This document shows positions 41,542 to 50,332 of a stretch of DNA of 52,676 nt, one piece after another. Made by a program: the position numbers and the translations under genes. Position 1 is the first letter of the stretch; the number at the start of each line of letters is the position of its first letter. The notes beneath the pieces are model-generated. The model saw only the letters and a program-made list of their open reading frames with translations, was not told where the DNA came from and ran no database searches. This stretch comes from an uncultured Clostridia bacterium (lineage in GTDB: Bacteria > Bacillota > Clostridia > Oscillospirales > CAG-272), in assembly GCA_946407735.1 (NCBI GenBank), contig CAMJPL010000019.1:1-52676 (forward strand), read 5' to 3'.

Positions 41542-41570
41542 ATTATACCAGACGACGGCACGTTTTGCCA
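41542..41570 (-). promoter_or_regulatory. Promoter of the UroD-like operon
   Basis: On the minus strand, TATAAT (41547-41542) lies 17 bases from a weak -35 box TGGCAA (41570-41565). It faces the AraC promoter, so the two early transcripts overlap. Confidence 0.5.
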
Positions 41571-41615
41571 TAGCCACGTGTTTTCGATATTTGGCGTTTT
41601 GTAAGGAGATATGAC

Positions 41616-42512
41616 ATGAAAAACAATCCCGGCTCAGGCTCCTTCGATCTGCCCTCCGCGGAGGCTGAAAACTGCTCATATATCAGACGGAACAGCGATA
41701 TCGCCGTCGGTCCGGCGGCCGAGCTGTTCTTTCACATGCAGTACGTCGGACACTATGTCTGCCGCAAGAGCTTCCATATAAGGCGCCAGATCGATCCGAC
41801 CGCCATACTCCTTCTGACGCTGTCGGGGGAGGGAGTGCTTCTGTACGACGGTGGCAGATACCGCCTCGGGCGCGGCGCCTGCATGTTCATCGAGGCGGGA
41901 AGACCGCATGAGTACTTCCCCGTCTCGGACGGCTGGGAATTCAAATTCATCCACTTCCGCGGATGCATGACGCCGGAATATCTCGGATACGCCGCCTCGC
42001 GGTTCGGCCCGGTGAGGTGGCTCGGCGAGGCCGGGACGGAGAGGATAGACTCGCTTCTCAGCCGGGTGCTCGAAAAGACCGAGTGCGACATAATAGACGA
42101 CTATCCCGGCATCTCGGGGGACATCTACTCGATGATAATCGCCCTTCTCTCCGCCTCCGCCGCCGATCCGGGCGCCGGGGAGCAGCTGATCTCCCCCGCC
42201 ATGGCAAGAGCGGCACAGTTCATACGTCGCAACAGCGGCCGCAGCGTCAGCACCGGGGAGATAGCCGCCGAGGTGAACATGTCGCGCCCGCACATGTCAA
42301 AGCTGTTCAAAACGACATACGGCATACCGCCTCACGAATACCTCAACTCCTACCGGGTGTCGGCGGCGAAAAGCCTGCTCGTCACCACCTCTCTCAGCGT
42401 CACCGAGATAGCCGAGCGGACCGGCTTCCGCGATCTATTCTCGTTTTCGAGGATATTCAGGCGGATTACCGGGATATCCCCGACCGAATACCGGGAAAGC
42501 TACCGGGTATGA
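41616..42512 (+). CDS. AraC-family transcriptional regulator
   Basis: A 298-residue regulator. The N-terminal half is a cupin-like sensor (GEGVLLYDGGRYRLGRGACMFIEAGRPHEY), usual for AraC proteins that bind sugars. The C-terminal 100 residues carry two helix-turn-helix motifs: VSTGEIAAEVNMSRPHMSKLF and LSVTEIAERTGFRDLFSFSR. Its ATG follows AAGGAGAT. It sits between two divergent carbohydrate operons, each with a binding protein, and probably controls one or both in response to their shared sugar. Confidence 0.92.
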   Translation: MKNNPGSGSFDLPSAEAENCSYIRRNSDIAVGPAAELFFHMQYVGHYVCRKSFHIRRQIDPTAILLLTLSGEGVLLYDGGRYRLGRGACMFIEAGRPHEYFPVSDGWEFKFIHFRGCMTPEYLGYAASRFGPVRWLGEAGTERIDSLLSRVLEKTECDIIDDYPGISGDIYSMIIALLSASAADPGAGEQLISPAMARAAQFIRRNSGRSVSTGEIAAEVNMSRPHMSKLFKTTYGIPPHEYLNSYRVSAAKSLLVTTSLSVTEIAERTGFRDLFSFSRIFRRITGISPTEYRESYRV

Positions 42513-42552
42513 AGAAAAAAACGCGGCGAGGCGATTTTTTTCACCGTTCCCC

Positions 42553-42581
42553 TTGATAATCGGCGCCGATTGTGGTATCAT
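42553..42581 (+). promoter_or_regulatory. Promoter of the isomerase/binding-protein unit
   Basis: TTGATA (42553-42558) and TATCAT (42576-42581) with a 17-base spacer and an extended TGTGG before the -10 box. Confidence 0.7.
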
Positions 42582-42622
42582 ATTACAAAACGCAGACGGA
42601 CTTACCGCCGGAGGTAAAAATC

Positions 42623-43345
42623 ATGAAATATTCAGTACAGCTTTACACTCTCCGCGACGACATAAAGGACGCCGCCGGACTTCTCAGGATCCTTCCCGAG
42701 GTCAGGAAGATAGGCTTTGAGGGCGTCGAGTTCGCCGGATTCTACGGACTTGACCCGGTCACCTTGAAGGAAGCCCTCGACGACGCAGGCCTTATCGTCA
42801 CCGGCACTCACTGCGGCATGGGAGACTTCATGCCCGACACCATCGACTCGACTATCGCCTTCCACAAGGCGCTCGGGACCAACCTCATCGGAACGGGAGG
42901 CGGTCCTCACCGCACCGACGCCGACGCCGACCGCACCTCCCTCATCTTCAAATGGGCGAACAAGTACGGCGAATCCAGAGGCGTGAAGTTCTACTATCAC
43001 ACCCATTACACCGAGTTCTATCCGCTCGAATCGGGCCGTCTCCCCGTCGACGTGATCGCCGCCGGAGCCTATATGGAGATCGACACCTACTGGAGCTTCC
43101 ACGCCAAGGCCGACACCCGCGGCTGGCTGCTCGCCAATAAGGACCGCGTCGCCGCCCTGCATATCAAGGACGGAGTCGACGGGCATCCCTGTGCCCTCGG
43201 CGAGGGACAGAACGACCTGCCGACCGTCGTGCAGACGGCGAAGGACATCGGCATTAACTGGCTGATACTCGAAAACGACGATCCGAAGCCGACCGGCATC
43301 GAGGACATCAAGCGCAGCTACGCCTGGCTGAAAGAGCATGAGTGA
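42623..43345 (+). CDS. Sugar phosphate isomerase/epimerase (xylose-isomerase-like TIM barrel)
   Basis: A 240-residue TIM-barrel protein of the AP endonuclease 2 superfamily, expected to isomerise a sugar or inositol derivative. Its metal-binding motifs are intact: FYYHTHYTEF, MEIDTYW and ALHIKDG. It begins MKYSVQLYTLRDDI, the usual start for this family, with GGAGG at 42610-42614 eight bases before the ATG. It is followed 46 bases later by a binding-protein gene. It contrasts with the degenerate relative at 19421. Confidence 0.88.
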   Translation: MKYSVQLYTLRDDIKDAAGLLRILPEVRKIGFEGVEFAGFYGLDPVTLKEALDDAGLIVTGTHCGMGDFMPDTIDSTIAFHKALGTNLIGTGGGPHRTDADADRTSLIFKWANKYGESRGVKFYYHTHYTEFYPLESGRLPVDVIAAGAYMEIDTYWSFHAKADTRGWLLANKDRVAALHIKDGVDGHPCALGEGQNDLPTVVQTAKDIGINWLILENDDPKPTGIEDIKRSYAWLKEHE

Positions 43346-43391
43346 TAAGGACGGATACCCGGTAAAAAATCCGAATAAAGCCGCAAAAACC

Positions 43392-44909
43392 ATGTCAAAA
43401 AGAATCATTTCGATCATCTTCGCGGCGCTTCTCTGCGCCGCGTCATGCGCCGCCTGCGGCGACACCGCATCCGCCGAGTCCCCGGCTTCGACGACCGCGT
43501 CACAGAACGCTGCCGTGCCGCAGGAGACAGAGCCGGCCGAAACCGAGCCGGAATATGAGCCCGACGATCTGCCGGCCGATCTCGACTTCGGCGGAGCGGC
43601 GGTAAATCTGCTCGGATGGGATTACAGCAGCCGCCCGAACGACGTCGAGTTCGGCGTCACCGAGGCGAACGGCGAGGTGGTGAACGACGCCATCTACACC
43701 CGCAACAACAACGTCGAGGAGCGCCTGAAGATCGACCTCGTCGAGACGACGGTGCCCGGCGACAACGCGGCGAGAGCCGACTGGGTGAAGCACGTCGAAA
43801 AGAGCGTCATGGCCGGGAGCAAGGCCTACGACATCGTCGCCGGATACTCGATGTGCGGCGCTTCGCTCGCCTACAAGAACCTGCTCTGGGAGCTCAACGA
43901 CCGCCAGTATCTCAACTTCGACAAGCCGTGGTGGCCGGATTCGCTTCTGAAGGAGGCAGTATGCGACGGCAAGCTCTACTTCGCTTCCGGCGATATCTCC
44001 ACCAACATGATCTACATGCTCTATGTCAACTACTTCAACAAGTCGATGTTCGAGTCGTTCGGCATAGACAACCCGTATGAAATGGTGAGAAACGGCACCT
44101 GGACCATCGACAAGCTCATGTCCGTCGTCGACACCATGTATTCCGACCTCAACGGCGACGGGAACAGAGACGTCGGCGACCAGTTCGGCTACGTCTGCCA
44201 CGCCACGTTCAGCGACGGATGGTTCTTCGCGTCGGATCTTCGCACCACCACGATCGGCGACGAGGGTCTGCCGGTGCTCTCCCCGCTCTTCGGCGGCGAG
44301 AGGGCTCAGGGACTGCTCGAGAAGCTGAACACCCTGTTCGCTCAGCCGGGCGGCTTCCTCATCGACTACTCGTATGACGACGCCTACAACATGAACTACA
44401 ACATGTTCAAGGAAGGCCGCATCGGCATAACCACCACCGAGGCGCTGCAGGCGTATCAGCAGTTCCGCTTCAGCGACATAAACTACGGCATCCTTCCGAT
44501 GGCGAAGTATGACGAGCAGCAGGAAAGCTATTACACCGTTTCCTCCTTCCCGTACTCTCTCTACGGCATCCCGGTCGACATAGACGATCCCGACCGCGCC
44601 GCCGCCGTCATGGAGGCGCTCGCCAGCGAGAGCTACCGCACCGTTTCCCCGGCTCTGTTCGAGGTCGCCCTCAAGGTCAAATACTCTCAGGACGCCGACT
44701 CGACCGAGATGTGGGACCTCATCCGCGCGTCGAACGTATTCGACTTCGGGCGTATATACAACGACAATATGAGCAGCGAGACCTACTCCCTGTACAGAAA
44801 CGCCATAACCTCCCACACCGCCGACTGGATGTCGACCTACGCCAAGGCCGAAAAGCGTCTGGCTAAGGCCCTTGCGAGAGTCGTCGAGCATCTGACGGCG
44901 GAAGGCTGA
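43392..44909 (+). CDS. Extracellular solute-binding lipoprotein
   Basis: A 505-residue lipoprotein (cysteine C22 in SCAAC, with C19 an alternative). It carries the family motif NGEVVNDAIYTRNNNVEERL and the loop DLNGDGNRDVGDQFG. I start at 43392, because the in-frame ATG at 43338 overlaps the upstream gene and would add 18 polar residues before the signal peptide. It follows the isomerase in the same unit. Three tandem 16-bp repeats and a hairpin lie directly downstream. Confidence 0.86.
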   Translation: MSKRIISIIFAALLCAASCAACGDTASAESPASTTASQNAAVPQETEPAETEPEYEPDDLPADLDFGGAAVNLLGWDYSSRPNDVEFGVTEANGEVVNDAIYTRNNNVEERLKIDLVETTVPGDNAARADWVKHVEKSVMAGSKAYDIVAGYSMCGASLAYKNLLWELNDRQYLNFDKPWWPDSLLKEAVCDGKLYFASGDISTNMIYMLYVNYFNKSMFESFGIDNPYEMVRNGTWTIDKLMSVVDTMYSDLNGDGNRDVGDQFGYVCHATFSDGWFFASDLRTTTIGDEGLPVLSPLFGGERAQGLLEKLNTLFAQPGGFLIDYSYDDAYNMNYNMFKEGRIGITTTEALQAYQQFRFSDINYGILPMAKYDEQQESYYTVSSFPYSLYGIPVDIDDPDRAAAVMEALASESYRTVSPALFEVALKVKYSQDADSTEMWDLIRASNVFDFGRIYNDNMSSETYSLYRNAITSHTADWMSTYAKAEKRLAKALARVVEHLTAEG

Positions 44910-44923
44910 AAAAACTGATTATA

Positions 44924-44971
44924 ATCACAGTGATCCGCGATCACAGTGATCTGCGATTACAGTGATCCGCG
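44924..44971 (+). repeat. Three tandem 16-bp repeats with palindromic cores
   Basis: Units at 44924-44939, 44940-44955 and 44956-44971 read ATCACAGTGATC(C/T)GCG with few changes (third unit ATTACAGTGATCCGCG). Each contains ATCAC-A-GTGAT, an 11-bp palindrome, spaced one and a half DNA turns apart. A palindromic TGATTATAATCA (44916-44927) containing a TATAAT overlaps the first unit. Confidence 0.85.
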
Positions 44972-45007
44972 GCGGTCACGGCATACGCCCTCCCGCCGCG
45001 GATATTT
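44966..45007 (+). terminator. Hairpin after the binding-protein gene, before xpt
   Basis: A perfect 10-bp stem TCCGCGGCGG/CCGCCGCGGA (44966-44975, 44993-45002) is followed by TATTT. Its left arm is shared with the last tandem repeat unit, so repeat and hairpin could compete. It is only a moderate terminator. Confidence 0.6.
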
Positions 45008-45041
45008 CATAATAATCTCAACATGAGGATGACATAGGGAA

Positions 45042-45641
45042 ATGAAGCTTCTTGAGGAACGCATACTGAGTGAGGGGACCGTCGCCCCCGGCGGCATCAT
45101 CAAGGTCGACTGCTTTTTGAATCACCGTCTCGACGTAGCGCTGCTGAACGAGATCGGCGCCGAATTCGGCCGACTGTTCGCCTCTGACGGCGTGAACAAG
45201 ATCCTCACTGTCGAGGCGTCGGGCATCGGCATCGCCTGCATAGCGGCGCAGTATTTCAAGACGCCGGACGGCGGCATTCCGCCGGTCGTCTTCGCGAAGA
45301 AATCGCAGTCGCTTAACCTCTCGCAGGACGTCTGGACGTCGAGAGTCAAAAGCTATACCCACGGCAACGAGAATATCATCCGCGTCTCGAAAAAATATCT
45401 CGGCGAGGGCGACAGAGTGCTTATCATCGACGATTTCCTCGCCGCCGGCAACGCCTCGCTCGGACTGCTCGACATCATCGATAAGTCGGGAGCCGTCTGC
45501 GCCGGAGTCGGCATCTGCGTCGAAAAGGGCTTCCAGCCCGGCGGCAGGATGCTTCTCGACAGGGGCGTCAAGCTAAGATCCCTCGCCATCGTCCAGCTCG
45601 ACGAAAACGGCGGGATTTACTTCGACCACAGAGAAGAATGA
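45042..45641 (+). CDS. xpt: Xanthine phosphoribosyltransferase
   Basis: A purine-salvage enzyme that converts xanthine and PRPP to XMP. The 199-residue protein matches the Xpt family throughout: KILTVEASGIGIACIAAQ, FAKKSQSLNL, and the PRPP-binding motif VLIIDDFLAAGNA. The start at 45042 follows ATAGGGAA. No purine riboswitch core was recognised upstream; instead the tandem operator-like repeats are there. A terminator follows. Confidence 0.94.
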   Translation: MKLLEERILSEGTVAPGGIIKVDCFLNHRLDVALLNEIGAEFGRLFASDGVNKILTVEASGIGIACIAAQYFKTPDGGIPPVVFAKKSQSLNLSQDVWTSRVKSYTHGNENIIRVSKKYLGEGDRVLIIDDFLAAGNASLGLLDIIDKSGAVCAGVGICVEKGFQPGGRMLLDRGVKLRSLAIVQLDENGGIYFDHREE

Positions 45642-45652
45642 AAAAAATTAAG

Positions 45653-45687
45653 TCAGGCGGCGGGCGATGCCCTCCGCCTGATGTTTT
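45653..45687 (+). terminator. Intrinsic terminator after xpt
   Basis: A stem TCAGGCGG/CCGCCTGA (45653-45660, 45674-45681), with an inner GGGC/GCCC pair, is followed by TGTTTT. Confidence 0.85.
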
Positions 45688-45783
45688 GTTCATTATTAAT
45701 TAACTATTCGGACTAATTTCGGATATAGAAAGCGGGACGAACGTATGATATACTGATATAAACGTTAATCCTGATAAAAACAC

Positions 45784-46830
45784 ATGAAACGAACAACGAT
45801 CAAAGACATCGCGCAGATGACCGGCGTGTCGGCCTTCACCGTTTCCAAGGCCCTCAGGGGTAAGGACAAGGTCGCCGAAAAGACGCGCGAAAGGATAATG
45901 CAGGCGGCAGACGAGCTGAACTACGTCCCGAACAAGGCCGCCCGCCGCCTTGTAAGAGGCGGCTTCCGCATAGCCGTGATATACCCCGTCGAGCCGTCCG
46001 AGTTCTATCTCTACTGGCAGAGCGGCATTAAAAAGGCGGAGTCGCTTCTCTCCGACTGCCGCCTCGAGCTGGATTTCTATCCGTGCAGATCGGTCGCGAT
46101 GATAGACGATTATATCTCATCTCTCGACGCGGTCATAAAATCACGCCCGGACGGCATGATCATCGTGAACAGCTATCTCAGCCGCCGGTATGAAGACCGG
46201 ATAGCCGAGATAGACAGGCTCGGGATCCCGATAATATCGAGCGTCATCGGCTTTGATTTCCCATATGCCCCGCTCGGGCATACCGGACCTGACGCCGACA
46301 TGCTCGGAGCCACGGCCGCCGAGCTCTGCTCGGAGCTGAATCTCGTTTCGCCGAAGATATCCGTCTTCACCGGCTCGCTCAGCTCCGATCTCCACAACAA
46401 GAGCATCGCCAGCTTCCGCAGCGCCCTTCCATCGCTCGGCCTCTTAGAATGCGGCCTTTACGAAACATACGAAGACCGCGATCTCGCCTACAAATACGCC
46501 GGAGACGTCCTGTCAAACCATCCCGATCTCGGCGCGATTTGGGTAACGTCGTACAACTCGGTCGGCGTCTGCCGCCGCATAACCGATGAGGGAGCCGTCG
46601 GACGGGTGAAGGTGATAGGCTGCGATCTCTACCCGGAGCTTAACAGGATGCTTATCAGCCGAGCGCTCACCGTGTCGATGTTCCAGGCGCAGAACGATCT
46701 CGCCGAAAAGGCGCTCTCTCTTCTCTGCGACTATCTTTCGGGGCTGATCGGGAGAGAGGAATGCAGCTATCGGAGCGTCCCGATACCGGTTTTCCCGTCC
46801 ATGCTGAGCGGATACGGTGAATTCTGCTGA
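45784..46830 (+). CDS. LacI-family transcriptional regulator
   Basis: A 348-residue repressor. The N-terminal helix-turn-helix and hinge are clear (TTIKDIAQMTGVSAFTVSKAL, then LNYVPNKAARRLV), followed by a periplasmic-binding-like sensor domain. It sits upstream of the six-hairpin glycosidase (14 bases downstream) and fucI, so it is the likely controller of that region. Its own promoter was not clearly identified; TATACT lies upstream without a good -35 box. Confidence 0.92.
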   Translation: MKRTTIKDIAQMTGVSAFTVSKALRGKDKVAEKTRERIMQAADELNYVPNKAARRLVRGGFRIAVIYPVEPSEFYLYWQSGIKKAESLLSDCRLELDFYPCRSVAMIDDYISSLDAVIKSRPDGMIIVNSYLSRRYEDRIAEIDRLGIPIISSVIGFDFPYAPLGHTGPDADMLGATAAELCSELNLVSPKISVFTGSLSSDLHNKSIASFRSALPSLGLLECGLYETYEDRDLAYKYAGDVLSNHPDLGAIWVTSYNSVGVCRRITDEGAVGRVKVIGCDLYPELNRMLISRALTVSMFQAQNDLAEKALSLLCDYLSGLIGREECSYRSVPIPVFPSMLSGYGEFC

Positions 46831-46844
46831 AAAGGAGATATCAT

Positions 46845-48125
46845 ATGACAGTGAACGCGCTTTCCTATCTCAGATCTGTCGCAAATGATATCATCGGCGG
46901 CTGCACGTTTGAGAAGGACACGGCATATCTCGGTGAAAACAGGAAGCGCCGCCTGCTGCTGCCGTCGGGAGACGAGAAATACGGCAGCTTCTGGCTGCGT
47001 GACTGCGCCATGATGACGGAGAGTGGGCTTATCCCCGACGATACGCTGAAGGAATACGTCCTTATCTTCGCCTCGCACGGACAGAACGGCGGGGACGGAC
47101 GGGAGCTGAAAAACGGGCTGTACGTACCGCCTTACGCCATGTGCGACCACCTGAACTATGACGGCGGCGCGGTGTTTTACCCCGGCACTTACTCGTCGGG
47201 AGACGATCAGGGGGACGGCAGATGCGGCTTCCTCCCGCCGCTCGGCGACAACTATTATTTCATCCTCATGGCGCGGCAGTATATCCGCCAGTCGGGCGAC
47301 AGGGACATCCTCTCCGTCCCGGCGTCGGGGATGCCGCTCATCACGCGGCTCGAAAAGGCCTTCGGCGGCTACTGCGTCGACCCGAAAACAGGGCTGTGCG
47401 TCACCGACATGGAAAGACGGGCGGTCGACTGGGGCTTCTGCGACACCATGATAAAGACCGGGTATCTTTTGATGCCGTCGATCCTGCGTTTCAACGTCGC
47501 GAAAGCCATGGCGGAGATGACTGACGATACTGAAAAGAGGGAGAGATACCTTCATGAGCGTGAAAAAATAAGGAGATCGGTCCTTGATCTGCTTTATGAC
47601 GGCGGCAGCGGATGGCTGTGGTCGGCTTCCGGCGTCTGCCGTCAGCACGACGTATGGGCGACGGCTTACGCAGTATATTCCGGCGTCCTTGACGGGGACG
47701 AAAGCAGGCTGAACAAGACGCTTTCGGCGATAAGGGACGGGTATATCTCGAGCCGTGCCGTGCGGAACGGAGCGGTGCGGCATATCCTGACGGATGAGGA
47801 CTGGTCCTCCGACTCGGCGTGGGAGATGACAGGAGGCGTGAAAAAGGGGACCTACCAGAACGGCGGATGGTGGCCGACGACGACGGGATGGTATATCTAC
47901 TCCCTCTGGCAGGCGGACAGGGAGGCGGCGATATCCTGCCTCAGAGATCACATCGCCTTTACCGCCGCAGGCCATACCGACGGCACGCCGTACGAGTGGT
48001 TCAACCCCGACACCGGCGAAAGATCGGGGCTGAGATACGGCACGTCGGCGGCGCTCCCATACGCCGCGGCGAAGAGACTGGCGATGGAATGCCCCGAGGC
48101 CGCCGAAATCACGGCCGAAATATGA
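46845..48125 (+). CDS. Six-hairpin (alpha/alpha)6 glycosidase-like protein
   Basis: A 426-residue protein with the (alpha/alpha)6-barrel pattern. It shows SFWLRDCAMMTESGL, RRAVDWGFCDTMIKTGY, QHDVWATAYAVYSG and NGGWWPTTTGWYIYSLWQA, motifs seen in several families of that fold. I cannot name the family. It has no signal peptide and should act on imported oligosaccharides. The ATG at 46845 follows AAGGAG eight bases upstream. It is in one unit with the LacI regulator and lies ahead of fucI, which suggests a fucose-containing glycan, but this is inference. Confidence 0.7.
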   Translation: MTVNALSYLRSVANDIIGGCTFEKDTAYLGENRKRRLLLPSGDEKYGSFWLRDCAMMTESGLIPDDTLKEYVLIFASHGQNGGDGRELKNGLYVPPYAMCDHLNYDGGAVFYPGTYSSGDDQGDGRCGFLPPLGDNYYFILMARQYIRQSGDRDILSVPASGMPLITRLEKAFGGYCVDPKTGLCVTDMERRAVDWGFCDTMIKTGYLLMPSILRFNVAKAMAEMTDDTEKRERYLHEREKIRRSVLDLLYDGGSGWLWSASGVCRQHDVWATAYAVYSGVLDGDESRLNKTLSAIRDGYISSRAVRNGAVRHILTDEDWSSDSAWEMTGGVKKGTYQNGGWWPTTTGWYIYSLWQADREAAISCLRDHIAFTAAGHTDGTPYEWFNPDTGERSGLRYGTSAALPYAAAKRLAMECPEAAEITAEI

Positions 48126-48172
48126 TATATGGGCAAAATCATCCGTTTCGGCGAAAAATCACAATAATACTC

Positions 48173-48201
48173 TTGAAATCAGGCGTGATTTGTGATATAT
48201 T
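48173..48201 (+). promoter_or_regulatory. Promoter of fucI
   Basis: TTGAAA (48173-48178) and TATATT (48196-48201) with a 17-base spacer; a palindrome covers the -10 box. Confidence 0.75.
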
Positions 48202-48209
48202 AATATCAC
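48192..48209. promoter_or_regulatory. 18-bp palindrome over the fucI -10 box (candidate operator)
   Basis: GTGATAT-ATTA-ATATCAC has perfect 7-bp arms (48192-48198, 48203-48209). It starts four bases before the -10 box, exactly like the palindrome at 25404. Confidence 0.5.
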
Positions 48210-48252
48210 GCAGTTTCTGCCGTACATTATATTTTACGGAGGATATATCATT

Positions 48253-50052
48253 ATGGACATGACAAAGCCGAAGATAGGCATCAGACCGATAATCGACGGC
48301 CGCCGCAAGCCGATCCCGACCGTGGAAGGCATACGCGAATCCCTCGAGGAGCAGACCATGGGAATGGCTCTCGCCGCGAAGGAGCTTATCGAGAGCAATC
48401 TTAAATACCCGGACGGCACTCCGGTACAGTGCGTGATCTCCAAGACCACCATCGGCGGCGGCAACGAGGCTGCCATCTGCGCCGATCAGTTCTCCCGCGA
48501 GAACGTCTGCGCCACCCTTTCCGTCACCCCCTGCTGGTGCTACGGCTCCGAGACTATGGATCTCGATCCGCTCACCGTCAAGGCGGTATGGGGCTTCAAC
48601 GGCACCGAGCGTCCCGGCGCGGTCTATCTCGCCGCCGTCATGGCCGCTCACGCCCAGCGCGGTCTTCCGGCCTTCGCCATCTACGGCCACGACGTCCAGG
48701 AGAAGGACGACCGCACCATCCCCGATGACGTGAAGGAAAAGCTCCTTCGCTTCGCCCGCTGCGGAATCGCCGTCGGACTCATGCGCGGCAAGGCCTACTG
48801 CGGCCTCGGCGCCGTCGCCATGGGCATCGGCGGATCGTATCTCGACGCCGACTTCATGCAGAAGTATCTCGGCATCCGCGCCGAGTGGGTCGACATGATC
48901 GAGATCCAGCGCCGCATCGACAAGGGCATCTACGATCACGACGAGTACGAGAAGGAGCTCGCCTGGATCAAGGCCAACTGCGCCTGCCGCAAGGGTCTTG
49001 AGACCAACATGCCCGAGCTTCAGAGCGACGCCGCCGACGATGAGCGCCAGTGGGAGTTCATCGCGAAGATGACCCTCATCATCCGCGACATCATGCTCGG
49101 CAACGAGAAGCTCGCCGAGATGGGCTACGTCGAGGAATCCAACGGCCGCAACGCCATCATGGGCGGCTTCCAGGGCCAGCGTCAGTGGACCGACTATCTG
49201 CCGAACGCCGACTTTACCGAGGCCATCCTCAACACCACCTTCGACTGGAACGGCAAGCGTCCTCCCTTCATTCTCGCCACCGAGAACGACACGCTCAACG
49301 CCACCTCGATGCTCTTCCTCAACCTCGTCTCCAACAAGCCGGCCATCTTCTCCGACGTCCGTACCTACTGGTCTCCCGACGCCATCAAGCGCGTGACCGG
49401 ATATGAGGTTTCAGGCAAGGCCGCCGGCGGCGTCATGCACCTGCTGAACTCCGGCGCCTCGGCTCTCGACGGCAACGGCGGAGCCATCTGCGAGAAGTGC
49501 GGCGAGCACGTCATGAAGGAATGGTGGAACATCACCGACAAGGATATGGAGAATATCCTCGCCAACACCAAGTGGGCTCCCGCCAACAAGGGCTACTTCC
49601 GCGGCGGCGGATTCAGCTCCCAGTACATCTCCCGCGGCGACATGCCTGTGACCATGGTCCGCGTCAACCTCGTCGACGGACTCGGCCCGGTCATCCAGAT
49701 CGCCGAGGGCTACACCGTCGAGCTTCCGGACGAAGTCACCCACAAGCTGCTTGACCGCACCGACCCGACATGGCCGTCGCTCTGGTTCGCCCCGATCCTC
49801 ACCGGAAAGGGCGCCTTCACCGACGTTTACAGCGTAATGGCCAACTGGGGCGCCAACCACGGCGCTTCCGCCTACGGACACATCGGCGCCGACATCATCA
49901 CGCTCGCCTCGATGCTCCGCATCCCGGTCTCGATGCACAACGTCCCCGAGGAGAAGATCTACCGTCCGCAGTCCTGGATGAGCTTCGGGACCTTCGACAA
50001 GGAAGGCGCCGACTACCGCGCCTGCGCCGCCTACGGAGCGCTGTACAGATAA
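48253..50052 (+). CDS. fucI: L-fucose isomerase
   Basis: Isomerises L-fucose to L-fuculose (often also D-arabinose). The 599-residue protein follows E. coli FucI along its whole length, beginning [12 protein letters not shown]. The catalytic metal-site residues correspond to E344 (ATENDT), D368 (FSDVRTYW) and H536 (NWGANHG). The start at 48253 follows GGAGG at 48238-48242. It has its own promoter and is followed by a strong terminator. No fuculokinase or aldolase gene is in the window, so the rest of the pathway is elsewhere. Confidence 0.96.
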   Translation: MDMTKPKIGIRPIIDGRRKPIPTVEGIRESLEEQTMGMALAAKELIESNLKYPDGTPVQCVISKTTIGGGNEAAICADQFSRENVCATLSVTPCWCYGSETMDLDPLTVKAVWGFNGTERPGAVYLAAVMAAHAQRGLPAFAIYGHDVQEKDDRTIPDDVKEKLLRFARCGIAVGLMRGKAYCGLGAVAMGIGGSYLDADFMQKYLGIRAEWVDMIEIQRRIDKGIYDHDEYEKELAWIKANCACRKGLETNMPELQSDAADDERQWEFIAKMTLIIRDIMLGNEKLAEMGYVEESNGRNAIMGGFQGQRQWTDYLPNADFTEAILNTTFDWNGKRPPFILATENDTLNATSMLFLNLVSNKPAIFSDVRTYWSPDAIKRVTGYEVSGKAAGGVMHLLNSGASALDGNGGAICEKCGEHVMKEWWNITDKDMENILANTKWAPANKGYFRGGGFSSQYISRGDMPVTMVRVNLVDGLGPVIQIAEGYTVELPDEVTHKLLDRTDPTWPSLWFAPILTGKGAFTDVYSVMANWGANHGASAYGHIGADIITLASMLRIPVSMHNVPEEKIYRPQSWMSFGTFDKEGADYRACAAYGALYR

Positions 50053-50092
50053 AGGAACGCGGAATTTCGGTATATTCAGATATCGTTCATTC

Positions 50093-50123
50093 AAAGCTGC
50101 CGGCATTTTACGCCGGCAGCTTT
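50093..50123 (+). terminator. Intrinsic terminator after fucI
   Basis: A perfect 12-bp stem AAAGCTGCCGGC/GCCGGCAGCTTT (50093-50104, 50112-50123) with a 7-base loop, followed by CCCTGTTTTA. Confidence 0.85.
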
Positions 50124-50231
50124 CCCTGTTTTATATCGGATCGGTGAGCAAAAAATGAGACCGCCGACACTACAATATACAATCAAGGCGTCCGAAGCCG
50201 TATAATTCACAGTTCGTTAATAATTGCGTTC

Positions 50232-50260
50232 TTGCGGGGATAAAATACGCCTGATATAAT
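50232..50260 (+). promoter_or_regulatory. Promoter of the last binding-protein gene
   Basis: TTGCGG (50232-50237) and TATAAT (50255-50260) with a 17-base spacer. The predicted start near 50267 coincides with an upstream ATG that I do not use as the start codon. Confidence 0.65.
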
Positions 50261-50332
50261 ATTAACATGAAAGATTTTTACCGTCCCGGCGCAGGCTCAA
50301 AACTGTTTCGGATAGAGAGAGTATATAAAACA

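Noticed and set aside
44924..44971. A short CRISPR array
   Set aside because: The repeats are 16 bp and directly abutting, with no spacers and no cas genes nearby.
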